Assembly: GCA_049302185.1 (NCBI GenBank)
Contig: JBAQLV010000022.1
Coordinates: 1-64,000, forward strand
Direction of reading: 5' to 3'
Source: UBA1546 sp049302185
Lineage (GTDB): Bacteria > Nitrospirota > Thermodesulfovibrionia > Thermodesulfovibrionales > UBA1546
Length of the DNA: 64,000 nt
In this document: positions 8,075 through 16,309 of the stretch, one piece after another
Numbering within the stretch: position 1 is the stretch's first letter
Layout of the letters: each line of letters begins with the position of its first letter
Program-made: the position numbers and the translations under genes
The notes under the pieces: model-generated
The model's input: the letters and a program-made list of their open reading frames with translations, nothing else
What the model was told of the DNA's origin: nothing
Database searches by the model: none

Positions 8075-9283
8075 ATGCAGGACATCGTTAAAAGTATTAT
8101 CCAGAAAAATGATTCAAAGATAGTGATGGTTGTTCTTGACGGTCTCGGAGGGCTTCCGATGCACGGCAAGAGCGAACTGGAAGTTGCCGACATTCCGAAT
8201 CTTGATATGCTTGCAAGGAATTCAGCATGCGGACTGCATACACCCGTGTCTTTCGGCATAACTCCCGGAAGCGGACCCGGGCATTTAGCGCTCTTTGGTT
8301 ATGACACAATAAAATGGCAGATAGGAAGAGGTGTGCTTGAGGCTCTCGGGCTTGGGATAGAATTAAAAAAGACCGATATAGCTGTCAGGTGTAATTATGC
8401 GACAATTGAAAATGGTGTTATTAAGGACAGGCGCGCAGGCAGAATACCAACAGAAAAAAGCCGAAAGATTACAGAGAGGCTGCAAAAGAAAATAAGGAAG
8501 ATTGAAAACGCAGAGGTGATTTTTGCTCCGGGAATGGAACACAGGTTTGCAGTTGTCTTGAGATTTCCCGCGCCGCTGGAAAAGGGCGCAGCAGATATTA
8601 TGGATACAGATCCGCAGAAAGAGGGAAACCCTCCGGTCAAAGTTACACCGATGTGTCCACAGGCAGAAAAGGTTGCGAAGATTATAGAAAAACTGATAAA
8701 GGCGGTGACAGAAATCATCAGGAATCAGGATAAGGCAAACTCTATCCTGCTCAGAGGTTTTTCTCAGGCGCCTGATATTCCGCATTTTGAGGAAGTGTAC
8801 GGACTTAAATCAGTTGCAATTGCAACTTATCCGATGTACAGGGGGCTTGCAAAACTCATCGGCATGGATGCCCCTGATGTAACAGGCGGAATGAAAGAAG
8901 AAATAGATTTTCTTAAGCAGAGTTACAAGAAATATGACTTCTTTTTTGTCCATATAAAGAAGGTGGATTCATACGGAGAGGACGGCAATTTTAAAGAAAA
9001 AGCGGCGGAGATTGAAAGATTTGACCGCATTCTGCCGAGAATCCTTGCGCTGGAACCGGAGGTCTTAATCATTACAGGCGACCATTCAACACCATCTTTG
9101 CTTAAAGGTCATAGCTGGCACCCAGTACCTTTAATTCTCAATTCTGCTTATGTCTTTGGAGGACTCTGCAATTCTTTTTCAGAGAGGGAGTGTACCAGAG
9201 GAGAACTCGGAATATTCCCAACAGTTAATCTCATGCCATTAGCGCTCGCAAATGCATTGCGTCTCAAGAAATTCGGTGCGTAA
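8075..9283 (+). CDS. apgM: 2,3-bisphosphoglycerate-independent phosphoglycerate mutase (archaeal type)
   Basis: Interconverts 3- and 2-phosphoglycerate in glycolysis/gluconeogenesis. Alkaline-phosphatase superfamily metal and catalytic motifs are visible: MVVLDGLGG near the N-terminus, the nucleophile serine in TPGSGPGHLALFGYD (about residue 66), VHIKKVDSYGEDG, TGDHSTP and GHSWHPVP. The 402-residue length fits the ApgM (aPGAM) family rather than the 510-residue GpmI. ATG 8075 is preceded by a weak AGAGGA. The last 32 bp overlap the nominal start of the tatD frame. Confidence 0.92.
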   Translation: MQDIVKSIIQKNDSKIVMVVLDGLGGLPMHGKSELEVADIPNLDMLARNSACGLHTPVSFGITPGSGPGHLALFGYDTIKWQIGRGVLEALGLGIELKKTDIAVRCNYATIENGVIKDRRAGRIPTEKSRKITERLQKKIRKIENAEVIFAPGMEHRFAVVLRFPAPLEKGAADIMDTDPQKEGNPPVKVTPMCPQAEKVAKIIEKLIKAVTEIIRNQDKANSILLRGFSQAPDIPHFEEVYGLKSVAIATYPMYRGLAKLIGMDAPDVTGGMKEEIDFLKQSYKKYDFFFVHIKKVDSYGEDGNFKEKAAEIERFDRILPRILALEPEVLIITGDHSTPSLLKGHSWHPVPLILNSAYVFGGLCNSFSERECTRGELGIFPTVNLMPLALANALRLKKFGA

Positions 9284-10832
9284 CTTAGCCATCAGCAATC
9301 AGCAGTCGACACCCCCCCAGCCCCCCCTTAGCAAGGGGGGGATTGAAGGGGGGGTAAACTTCTCACCTCTCACTTCTCACTTTTCACTTCTCGACACCCA
9401 TTGTCACCTTGAGATGTCCGAATTTGATGAGGACAGGGATGCTGTAATACAAAGGGCAAGAGAGGCAGGGGTAGAAGCTGTTATCACAGTGGGCTCTGAT
9501 CTGAAAGGCAATATCGGGAGTCTAAGGCTTTCTGAAAAATATGATTTCATCTACTCATCAGTCGGCATACATCCTCATGATGCAAAGGATTTTACAGAGG
9601 AAATATATAAGCAGTTGAAAGAATGGGCAACGCGATGCAGGATACAAGATACAAGATACAGGATGCAGGATAAAGAATTAAAAAACCATGAATCATGCAT
9701 CATGCATCATGCATCTTCGCTTTCAAAGGTTGTTGCAATCGGAGAGACAGGTCTTGATTATCATTACGACAACTCGCCGAGGGATATTCAGAAAGAGGTT
9801 TTTAAAAAACATCTTCTGCTTGCAAAAGAGCTTGAACTGCCGGTAATCATACACAGCAGGGAGGCAAAAAAGGATACGCTTGAAATACTCGGAGATTCAG
9901 GGATAAACAGGGGAGTTCTGCACTGCTTCTCAGGAGACATGGATATGGCGGAGAAGGCTATGGAGATGGGGCTTTACATATCCATAGCAGGACCTGTCAC
10001 GTTCAAGAATGCAAGCAAATTACGGGCGATAACAGAGGCGATACCTGACGATTATCTCCTCATAGAGACAGACGCTCCATATCTCACACCTGAACCGTTC
10101 AGAGGTAGAAGGAATGAACCGGCTTTTTTAGTGAATACTGCTGAAAAAATAGCGGAGATGAGGAGAGTGAGCCTTGAAGATATTGCAAGGATTACAACAC
10201 TCAATGCAAAACGGCTTTTCAGGATAGGAAAGTCCATTCAGGAAGGGGAGATAGCCTATAAGATAAGAGACAGCCTTTATCTAAATATAACGAACAGATG
10301 CACAAATAAGTGCTCGTTCTGTGTGAGGTTTCATAGCGACTATGTGAAGGGGCATAATCTCAGGCTTTCCGCTGAACCGACAGAAGAAGAACTTAAAACA
10401 GCGATAGGCGACCCTGTTCAATATAAAGAGATTGTTTTCTGCGGATATGGCGAGCCGTTTCTTAGATTTGAAGTAGTTAAAAATCTTGCCCGGTGGATAA
10501 AAGAGAGAGGCGGCAGGGTCAGGATTAATACAAACGGGCACGGCAGCCTTATAAACCGCCGGAACATACTTCCTGAATTAAAAGGTTTCGTGGATGTCAT
10601 CTCTGTCAGCCTTGACGCATCTGATGAGAAGGTTTACGACAGGATATGCAATCCTGATTTTAAGAATGCATTCCATGAGGTCATATCATTCATAAAGGAG
10701 GCAAGGCAGTATATTCCTGATGTTCAGGCTACTGTTGTTGAAATGGAAGGCGTTGATGTTGAGAAATGCAGGAAGATTACAGATGAATTAGGCGTTAAGC
10801 TCAGGGTAAGGAAGCTGGATGTTGTCGGTTAA
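9252..10832 (+). CDS. TatD-family metal-dependent hydrolase fused to a radical SAM domain
   Basis: Two enzymes in one 526-residue frame. Residues about 47-330 are a TatD DNase/hydrolase: LDTHCHLEMSEF (HxH), GIHPHD, GETGLDYHYD, IHSREAKKD, LHCFSGD and ETDAPYLTPEPF supply the metal ligands. Residues about 340-526 are a TatD-associated radical SAM domain with CTNKCSFC and FCGYGEPFLR. The first 46 residues and residues 128-154 are encoded by heptad elements and do not match the family. The start is uncertain: ATG 9252 lies inside apgM, the only other in-frame candidate is GTG 9276, and neither has a clear ribosome site. TatD often acts as a 3'-5' exonuclease; the radical SAM substrate is unknown. 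Confidence 0.85.
   Translation: MHCVSRNSVRNLAISNQQSTPPQPPLSKGGIEGGVNFSPLTSHFSLLDTHCHLEMSEFDEDRDAVIQRAREAGVEAVITVGSDLKGNIGSLRLSEKYDFIYSSVGIHPHDAKDFTEEIYKQLKEWATRCRIQDTRYRMQDKELKNHESCIMHHASSLSKVVAIGETGLDYHYDNSPRDIQKEVFKKHLLLAKELELPVIIHSREAKKDTLEILGDSGINRGVLHCFSGDMDMAEKAMEMGLYISIAGPVTFKNASKLRAITEAIPDDYLLIETDAPYLTPEPFRGRRNEPAFLVNTAEKIAEMRRVSLEDIARITTLNAKRLFRIGKSIQEGEIAYKIRDSLYLNITNRCTNKCSFCVRFHSDYVKGHNLRLSAEPTEEELKTAIGDPVQYKEIVFCGYGEPFLRFEVVKNLARWIKERGGRVRINTNGHGSLINRRNILPELKGFVDVISVSLDASDEKVYDRICNPDFKNAFHEVISFIKEARQYIPDVQATVVEMEGVDVEKCRKITDELGVKLRVRKLDVVG
9287..9392. repeat. Heptad element with nested C-rich palindrome at the tatD start
   Basis: Left arm AGCCATC AGCAATC AGCAGTC (9287-9307). The right arm is five units of ACTTCTC type (9358-9392). 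The loop holds a 43-bp C7/G7 palindrome around TTAGCAAG (9312-9354). The whole element is in frame with TatD and begins 4 bp after the apgM stop. Confidence 0.85.
9634..9714. repeat. Heptad element in frame inside tatD
   Basis: Six left units of GATGCAG/GATACAA type (9634-9675) and four right units CATGAAT, CATGCAT x3 (9687-9714). The arms are roughly complementary. It encodes residues about 128-154, between LKEWA and SKVVAIGETGLDY. Confidence 0.9.
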
Positions 10833-11769
10833 AGTCCTGCTTGATAAGTTTTACAGTGAATACGATTTTAAAGAAAGGATACTCCATGACCCCATAGAAT
10901 TCCCTCACAGATACAAAAGGCGTGAGGATATAGAAATCGCCGGCTTTATTGCCTCATGTTTTGCCTATGGAAAAGTTGGTTTATTCAAGCCTGTAATAGA
11001 AAAAGTCCTTTCAGCAATGAGCGGCAGTCCGTATGATTTTCTCATGGAGTTTAAAGTAAAAAAAGACGTCAGGCTGTTTTCAGGGATAAAGTACAGGTTT
11101 AACGAGAATAAGGACATCATCTGCCTTCTATATATTTTGAGAACAGTGGTGAAAAAATATGGAAGTATAGAGGCTTTATTTAAATTGCATTATAAAGACA
11201 ATGACTTAAATACAGGTAATGGATTGATTGGTTTTGTTGACACTCTACTCGCAATAGGTTTATCTCACCCTCCCCTTAATCCCCTCCCATCAATGGAGGG
11301 GAAAGAGAAGGAGTGTCCCCAATCAATGGAGAGGGCAATTAAAAAAGATTCCCCCTCCCCTTGTGCCTGCCTGTCGGCAGACAGGGGAGGGGGGCGATGG
11401 GGAGGGGGCAGCTTGATCCAGTTTTTCCCTTCACCATCAAAAGGAAGCGCATGCAAAAGGATGAACCTTTTTCTGCGGTGGATGATAAGGAAGAGGGACA
11501 TTGATTTTGGCATCTGGAAAGGCATTCCTGAAAACAAGCTCATTATACCTCTGGACACTCACATAGCGAAGATTTCAAAGTGCCTTGGCTTTACAAAGCG
11601 CAGATCTCAGGGATGGAGAATGGCTGTTGAGATAACAAATGCATTAAAGAAATTTGATCCCGATGACCCGCTTAAATATGATTTTGCAATGTGCCACTAT
11701 GGGATATCAGGACTTTGCGGGCCTGAGTTTAACAAATGTGACAAGTGCATTTTTAAGAATTTGACATAG
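10819..11769 (+). CDS. TIGR02757/DUF2400 family protein with in-frame C-rich insert
   Basis: Function unknown; the family is widespread and predicted cytosolic. Recognised from YKRREDIEIAGFIASCFAYGKV near the N-terminus and the C-terminal LDTHIAKISKCLGFTKR ... YDFAMCHYGISGLCG, ending in a cysteine-rich tail (CGPEFNKCDKCIF) that resembles the Fe-S loop of HhH-GPD glycosylases such as endonuclease III. A DNA-repair link is inference from that similarity. Residues about 150-215 are encoded by C/G-rich palindromes and are not part of the family. The start overlaps the tatD-rSAM end by 14 bp. Confidence 0.8.
   Translation: MLSVKVLLDKFYSEYDFKERILHDPIEFPHRYKRREDIEIAGFIASCFAYGKVGLFKPVIEKVLSAMSGSPYDFLMEFKVKKDVRLFSGIKYRFNENKDIICLLYILRTVVKKYGSIEALFKLHYKDNDLNTGNGLIGFVDTLLAIGLSHPPLNPLPSMEGKEKECPQSMERAIKKDSPSPCACLSADRGGGRWGGGSLIQFFPSPSKGSACKRMNLFLRWMIRKRDIDFGIWKGIPENKLIIPLDTHIAKISKCLGFTKRRSQGWRMAVEITNALKKFDPDDPLKYDFAMCHYGISGLCGPEFNKCDKCIFKNLT
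11266..11440. repeat. C/G-rich palindromic insert inside the TIGR02757 gene
   Basis: Two successive palindromes: CCCCTCCCATCAATGGAGGGG near 11281-11301, and a longer CCCCCTCCCC ... GGGGAGGGGG pair at about 11351-11410 around CTGCCTGTCGGCAGACAG. They keep the frame open and encode a Pro/Gly/Ser-rich loop. Confidence 0.75.
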
Positions 11770-11804
11770 TCTTAAGCTTTATGTTTTAATAGGTTTGCTT
11801 TTAA

Positions 11805-11830
11805 GGATAGCCCTGCGAGGTTAAGAAGGC
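11805..11830 (+). promoter_or_regulatory. PyrR-binding RNA site upstream of pyrR
   Basis: GATAGCCCTGCGAGGTTAAG matches the PyrR anti-antiterminator loop, whose conserved portion is CCnGnGAGGYU. It precedes a terminator hairpin abutting the pyrR region, the arrangement used for UMP-dependent attenuation of pyr operons. Binding is inferred from the motif and context. Confidence 0.7.
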
Positions 11831-11869
11831 AAAGGAGGCAGCGTGAGCTGCGAATATAAAAAACACATT

Positions 11870-11903
11870 AACCTTCCTCATCACAAGCGGGGAAGGTTTT
11901 TTT
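11870..11903 (+). terminator. pyr operon attenuator terminator
   Basis: AACCTTCC pairs with GGAAGGTT, followed by an unbroken run of seven T (11897-11903). When PyrR-UMP binds the upstream site, this hairpin should form and stop transcription of pyrR-pyrB-pyrC-carA. Confidence 0.8.
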
Positions 11904-11933
11904 ATGCCAATAAGTCTGCTTCGGAGCTTGCCT

Positions 11934-12458
11934 ATGCCTAAGGAACTGCTGGATAAAAAAGACATGGACAGGATACTTGCGCGGATGGCGCATGAAATCC
12001 TTGAGAAGAACAAAGGGACAAAAGACCTCTGCCTTGTAGGCATACAGAGAGGCGGGGTGCACCTTGCAAAAAGGCTTGCGGGCAAGATTAAGGAAATAGA
12101 GGGCAGGGAAATTCCTGTCGGCTCTCTTGATATAGCCTTTTACAGGGATGACCTTAACATACGAAAAGAACAGCCGCAGATAAGGAGAACAGAGGTGCCG
12201 TGTGAGATAACGGATATGAAGGTTGTCCTTGTTGATGATGTGCTTTTTACAGGCAGGTCAATAAGGGCTGCTATGGATGCGCTTATGGATATGGGAAGGC
12301 CCTCGTGCATACAGCTTGCGGTTTTAATAGACAGGGGGCACAGGGAGCTTCCGATAAAGGCTGATTTTGCAGGCAAAAATATACCAACTGCAACAGATGA
12401 GAATGTAGAGGTCAGCCTTGAAGAAGATGGGCTTGAGGATAAGGTGACAATAAAATGA
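11934..12458 (+). CDS. pyrR: PyrR bifunctional regulator / uracil phosphoribosyltransferase
   Basis: RNA-binding attenuation regulator of pyrimidine genes with uracil phosphoribosyltransferase activity. Family features are MDRILARMAHEILEKNKG, LVGIQRGGVHLAKRLA, DIAFYRDDL and the PRPP-binding loop VVLVDDVLFTGRS. I place the start at ATG 11934 (174 residues): GGAG lies 7 bases upstream, and the N-terminus then matches the family. The ATG at 11904 directly follows the terminator U-tract and has no ribosome site. PyrR probably controls its own operon through the site at 11805-11830. Confidence 0.93.
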   Translation: MPKELLDKKDMDRILARMAHEILEKNKGTKDLCLVGIQRGGVHLAKRLAGKIKEIEGREIPVGSLDIAFYRDDLNIRKEQPQIRRTEVPCEITDMKVVLVDDVLFTGRSIRAAMDALMDMGRPSCIQLAVLIDRGHRELPIKADFAGKNIPTATDENVEVSLEEDGLEDKVTIK

Positions 12459-12477
12459 AAAACAAGGAGTTTTTAGA

Positions 12478-13401
12478 GTGAAACTTTCATCTAAAGACCT
12501 TCTGGGCATAAAGGAACTCACAAAAGACGAGATAACCCTTATTCTTGATACAGCATCAGGATTTAAGGATGTGCTTAAGCGTGATATTAAGAAAGTCCCT
12601 GCACTGAGAGGAAAGACTGCTATTAATCTCTTTTTTGAGCCCTCAACAAGGACGAGAACCTCGTTTGAACTTGCAGAAAAAAGACTGAGCCTCGATGTCT
12701 TAAACCTGTCGGTTACAACAAGCAGTGTTGTGAAGGGAGAAAGCCTTATAGATACAGCCCTCAATGTTCAGGCGCTTGGCGCGGATTTCATGGTGATAAG
12801 GCATTCATCATCAGGTGCGCCGCATCTCATCTCAAAGCACATTGACGCCACTGTTATAAACGGAGGCGACGGCATAAACGAACATCCAACACAGGCTCTG
12901 CTTGACGCATTTACAATCAAAGAAAAGATAGGAAAGATTGAAGGATTAAAGATTGCGATAGTCGGGGATATACTTCACAGCAGGGTAGCAAAGTCAAATA
13001 TCTATTTGCTGACTAAATTTGGCGCAGAGGTCAGGCTTATAGGGCCTCCTACATTAGTCCCGCAGGAACTGGAACAACTCGGCGTGAAGGTTTTCCATGA
13101 TATGGACTCAGGACTGGATGGTGTTAATGCTGTTATGGTGTTGAGGATTCAGATGGAAAGGCAGGGGAAGGGATTTTTCCCATCCACGCTTGAATATTCA
13201 AAGAACTGGGGGCTTACTTCAGAGAGATTTCGCAGGGCTGACAAGGATGCGATTGTGATGCATCCCGGACCTATGAACCGTGGTGTGGAGGTGGCTTCTG
13301 ATGTTGCTGACGGGCCAAGGTCTGTGATACTTGAGCAGGTTACCAACGGGCTTGCTGTAAGAATGGCTGTAATGTATTTGCTGGCAGGAGTGAGGGAATG
13401 A
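12478..13401 (+). CDS. pyrB: Aspartate carbamoyltransferase catalytic chain
   Basis: Condenses carbamoyl phosphate and aspartate to carbamoyl aspartate in de novo UMP synthesis. The signature FEPSTRTRTSFE (about residues 54-65), the HPTQALLD loop, VLRIQMERQ and MHPGPMNRGVE are all present over 307 residues. The start is GTG 12478 with AAGGAG upstream. No PyrI is seen, which fits PyrR-regulated, non-allosteric enzymes. It overlaps pyrC by 4 bp. Confidence 0.95.
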   Translation: MKLSSKDLLGIKELTKDEITLILDTASGFKDVLKRDIKKVPALRGKTAINLFFEPSTRTRTSFELAEKRLSLDVLNLSVTTSSVVKGESLIDTALNVQALGADFMVIRHSSSGAPHLISKHIDATVINGGDGINEHPTQALLDAFTIKEKIGKIEGLKIAIVGDILHSRVAKSNIYLLTKFGAEVRLIGPPTLVPQELEQLGVKVFHDMDSGLDGVNAVMVLRIQMERQGKGFFPSTLEYSKNWGLTSERFRRADKDAIVMHPGPMNRGVEVASDVADGPRSVILEQVTNGLAVRMAVMYLLAGVRE

Positions 13402-14720
13402 AAATATTAATAAAAAATGGCCGCATAATAGACCCATCGCAGGGAATAGATGGGATAGGCGATATATTAATCGAGGATGGGAAGATAACAGAAATAAGGA
13501 TGCAGGATGCAGGATACAGGATACAGGATAAGAAAAAGAAAAATCAGGCATCATGTATCGTGCATCATGAATCAGAAAGTAAAACTATCGATGCTGCGGG
13601 CTTGTATGTCTTCCCCGGTCTTATAGACATGCATACACATCTCAGAGAGCCGGGATATGAATACAAGGAAACTATAAAGACAGGGACGATGGCAGCTGTT
13701 AAAGGCGGGTTTACAACAGTCTGCGCAATGCCTAACACAAACCCTGTCAACGATAATTCAAGCGTTACGGATTTTATTATCAGGAAGGCTATTCAGGAAG
13801 GCGCATGCACTGTCTATCCGATTGGCGCAATAACAAAGGGGCAGAAAGGCGAAGAGCTTGCAGAGATGGGCATAATGTATTCAGAGGGCTGTGTTGCTTT
13901 TTCAGATGACGGAAAACCTGTCATGAGCAGTCTTATTATGAGGAGGGCGCTTGAATATGCAAGGACATTCAATGTCCCGATAATCTCTCATTGCGAGGAT
14001 ATAGACCTTTCCGAAGGCGGTGTGATGAATGAAGGACTGTTGTCATTGACCCTCGGATTAAAGGGAATACCTTCCGAAGCAGAAGAGATAATGATCAGCA
14101 GGGACATTGCGCTTGCCAAACTTACCAATGGAAGGCTTCACATAGCTCATGTCTCAACAGAAGGCTCTGTAAGAATAATCAGAGACGCTAAGGAAAGGGG
14201 AATAGATGTAACTGCAGAGACATGCCCGCATTACTTCAGCATTACAGAGAAGACTGTTGAAGGATATAACACAAATGCAAAAGTGAATCCGCCGTTGAGG
14301 ACAAAGAAAGATGCGGATGCTATTAAGCAGGGGCTGAAAGACGGCACAATTGATGTTATTGCAACAGACCATGCGCCGCATCACAGGGATGAGAAATTAA
14401 AGGAATTTGACCAGTCTCCGTCAGGCATATCAGGTCTTGAAACAGCGCTGAACCTGAGTTTGAGACTTGTGCATGAAGGTGTCCTGACTATGTCACAGCT
14501 TGTTGAGAAAATGGCAGTGAATCCCGCTAAGATTTTAGGGTTAAATAAAGGCGCTCTGAAAATAGGCTCTGATGCTGATGTGGTTATAGTTGATGCGAAT
14601 AAAGAATTCAAAGTTGAATCAGAAAGATTTATTTCTAAAGGCAGGAACACGCCTTTTGACGGCTGGATATTGAAGGGGATGCCGGTAATGACGATATGTA
14701 AGGGAAAGGTGTATGAGTAA
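13398..14720 (+). CDS. pyrC: Dihydroorotase (type I) with in-frame heptad insert
   Basis: Cyclises carbamoyl aspartate to dihydroorotate. Metal-site motifs are DMHTHLREPGYEYKETI (about residue 77), ISHCED, HIAHVSTEG, and DHAPHH with the catalytic aspartate. The family N-terminus (ILIKNGRIIDPSQGIDG...GKITEI) is separated from SKTIDAAGLYVFPGLIDMHTH by about 26 extra residues encoded by a heptad element. The site is a surface turn of the small beta-sandwich domain, so activity is probably retained. Overlaps both neighbours. Confidence 0.94.
   Translation: MKILIKNGRIIDPSQGIDGIGDILIEDGKITEIRMQDAGYRIQDKKKKNQASCIVHHESESKTIDAAGLYVFPGLIDMHTHLREPGYEYKETIKTGTMAAVKGGFTTVCAMPNTNPVNDNSSVTDFIIRKAIQEGACTVYPIGAITKGQKGEELAEMGIMYSEGCVAFSDDGKPVMSSLIMRRALEYARTFNVPIISHCEDIDLSEGGVMNEGLLSLTLGLKGIPSEAEEIMISRDIALAKLTNGRLHIAHVSTEGSVRIIRDAKERGIDVTAETCPHYFSITEKTVEGYNTNAKVNPPLRTKKDADAIKQGLKDGTIDVIATDHAPHHRDEKLKEFDQSPSGISGLETALNLSLRLVHEGVLTMSQLVEKMAVNPAKILGLNKGALKIGSDADVVIVDANKEFKVESERFISKGRNTPFDGWILKGMPVMTICKGKVYE
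13497..13574. repeat. Heptad element inside pyrC
   Basis: Left units AGGATGC x2, AGGATAC x2, AGGATAA; right units GCATCAT, GTATCGT, GCATCAT, GAATCAG (13548-13575). The last three full left units pair with the right arm over 21 positions with four mismatches, so a hairpin is expected. Confidence 0.92.
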
Positions 14721-15966
14721 AGCATTATTAGTCCTTTCTGATGGGGTTGTGTTTGAGGGTGAGGGTTTTGGCTCTGAAGGCGAAACCATTGGTGAAGTTG
14801 TCTTTAATACTTCAATGACAGGGTATCAGGAGATACTCACGGATTCATCATATAAGGGACAGATTGTTACAATGACTTACCCCCAGATCGGAAATTACGG
14901 CATAAACGAGGAAGACATTGAATCGCAAGGCGGAATTAAGGCAGAGGGTTTTATCGTGAAAGAGGTTTGCGAGTTTCCGAGCAACTGGCGATCTGAAAAG
15001 TTCACGGTTCACGGTTCACGGTTCACGGTTATAAAATCTTTAGGGGATTATTTAAGAGAATATGGAATCGTGGGGATTCAGGGTATTGACACAAGGGCGC
15101 TGACAAGGCATTTAAGAAATCATGGCGCACAGATGGGGATAATTTCCACTGTTGATTCAAAACCTGAAAGCCTCCTTGAGAAAGTGAGAAAGCATCCGGG
15201 CATCTCTGCATTTGACCTTGTAAAAGAAGTAACCACATCAAAGCAATACAAATGGGAAGAAGGCGTTTGGAAATGGCAATCTTCAGAAGTTAGAAGTCAG
15301 AAGTTAGAAGTAAGAAGTAAAGACGCTAAAATAAACCCTTCAATTAACAGTCATCAGCCCTTCGTAGAAAACTTCTCACTTCCTAATTCCCACTTCTCAC
15401 TTAAAAAGGTTGTCGTCTATGACTTCGGCATAAAGTTCAATATACTGAGAAACCTTGTTGATGCAGGTTTTGATGTTACTGTTGTCCCTGCGCAGACCCC
15501 TGCCGAAAAAGTTCTTGAGATGAATCCTGACGGAATAGTTTTAAGCAACGGGCCCGGCGACCCGCAGACAGTAACTTATGCAATTGAAAGCACAAAGAAG
15601 CTGATGGGCAAGAAGCCTATATTCGGAATATGCCTCGGACATCAGATACTTGGGCTTGCAATGGGCGGGAGGACTTATAAACTCAAATTCGGACATCACG
15701 GCGGAAACCACCCTGTAAAAGATTTATCAACAGGCAGGGTTGAGATAACATCGCAGAATCACAATTATTGCGTTGACATAAACAGCCTTAAAGGGCAGGT
15801 TAAACTCACGCATAAAAATCTTTATGACGGCACTGAAGAGGGAATGCAGCATGTTGAACTTCCTGTATTCTCTGTCCAGCATCATCCTGAGGCAGGACCC
15901 GGGCCGAATGACTCAGATCACTTGTTCAAGAGATTCAGGGAGATGATAGAGGGTAAGACAACTTGA
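14713..15966 (+). CDS. carA: Carbamoyl-phosphate synthase small subunit with two heptad inserts
   Basis: Glutaminase subunit that feeds ammonia to CarB for carbamoyl phosphate. N-terminal domain: FEGEGFGSEGETIGEVVFNTSMTGYQEILTDSSYKGQIV. GATase domain: SNGPGDP, GICLGHQILGLAMGG with the nucleophile Cys, and VQHHPEAGPGP with His/Glu. Two insertions are repeat-encoded: residues about 97-106 (KFTVHGSRFTV) and about 191-230, the latter lying exactly in the linker between the N-terminal and GATase domains. At 417 residues it is about 40 longer than usual. Overlaps pyrC by 8 bp. Confidence 0.95.
   Translation: MSKALLVLSDGVVFEGEGFGSEGETIGEVVFNTSMTGYQEILTDSSYKGQIVTMTYPQIGNYGINEEDIESQGGIKAEGFIVKEVCEFPSNWRSEKFTVHGSRFTVIKSLGDYLREYGIVGIQGIDTRALTRHLRNHGAQMGIISTVDSKPESLLEKVRKHPGISAFDLVKEVTTSKQYKWEEGVWKWQSSEVRSQKLEVRSKDAKINPSINSHQPFVENFSLPNSHFSLKKVVVYDFGIKFNILRNLVDAGFDVTVVPAQTPAEKVLEMNPDGIVLSNGPGDPQTVTYAIESTKKLMGKKPIFGICLGHQILGLAMGGRTYKLKFGHHGGNHPVKDLSTGRVEITSQNHNYCVDINSLKGQVKLTHKNLYDGTEEGMQHVELPVFSVQHHPEAGPGPNDSDHLFKRFREMIEGKTT
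15001..15031. repeat. Heptad tract (TTCACGG)4 in carA
   Basis: Four perfect TTCACGG units then a degenerate one, single-armed, in frame. Confidence 0.9.
15284..15402. repeat. Two-armed heptad element in the carA interdomain linker
   Basis: Left: CAGAAGT, TAGAAGT, CAGAAGT, TAGAAGT, AAGAAGT (15284-15318). Right: ACTTCTC, ACTTCCT, AATTCCC, ACTTCTC, ACTT (15371-15402). The arms are largely complementary around a 52-bp loop, all in frame. Confidence 0.93.
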
Positions 15967-16024
15967 TTTTTAATGACTCAAATGATAAAATGACCACAAT
16001 GACCACAAAATTAAGGAGCTTATA

Positions 16025-16309
16025 ATGTTAAAAAAAGGCATTAAAGAAGTTAGGGACCATTTTACTCAGTATGTAAGAATGGTAAAGATGGGCAAAGAAA
16101 TATTGATTACGGAGAGAGAAAAACCGGTAGCTTTAATAAGTCCAATTCCTAAAGGGACTGATTTTCAGGAGAAACTGGAATTAGCTGCTATGAGAGGTCT
16201 TATCCGTCTTCCTCAGAAGGACGAAAATATCCCTCACCACAAGAAGATTAAACTTAAAGGGAAATCCCTGACAGATATTATTCTTGAGGAGAGAGAGGCG
16301 GGATGGTAA
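16025..16309 (+). CDS. Phd/YefM-type antitoxin
   Basis: 94 residues starting MLKKGIKEVRDHFTQYVRMVKMGKEILITEREKPVALI, the fold of Phd/VapB DNA-binding antitoxins; the C-terminal half (KLKGKSLTDIILEEREAGW) is the toxin-wrapping tail. RBS AAGGAG precedes the ATG. It overlaps the PIN toxin by 7 bp. Expected to repress its own promoter. Its position between carA and carB is unusual. Confidence 0.85.
   Translation: MLKKGIKEVRDHFTQYVRMVKMGKEILITEREKPVALISPIPKGTDFQEKLELAAMRGLIRLPQKDENIPHHKKIKLKGKSLTDIILEEREAGW

Noticed and set aside
10240..10270. Frameshift or sequencing error joining tatD and the radical SAM gene
   Set aside because: The linker reads smoothly in one frame from the end of TatD into the radical SAM start, with no stop or weak codon run; kept as a fusion with the caveat stated.
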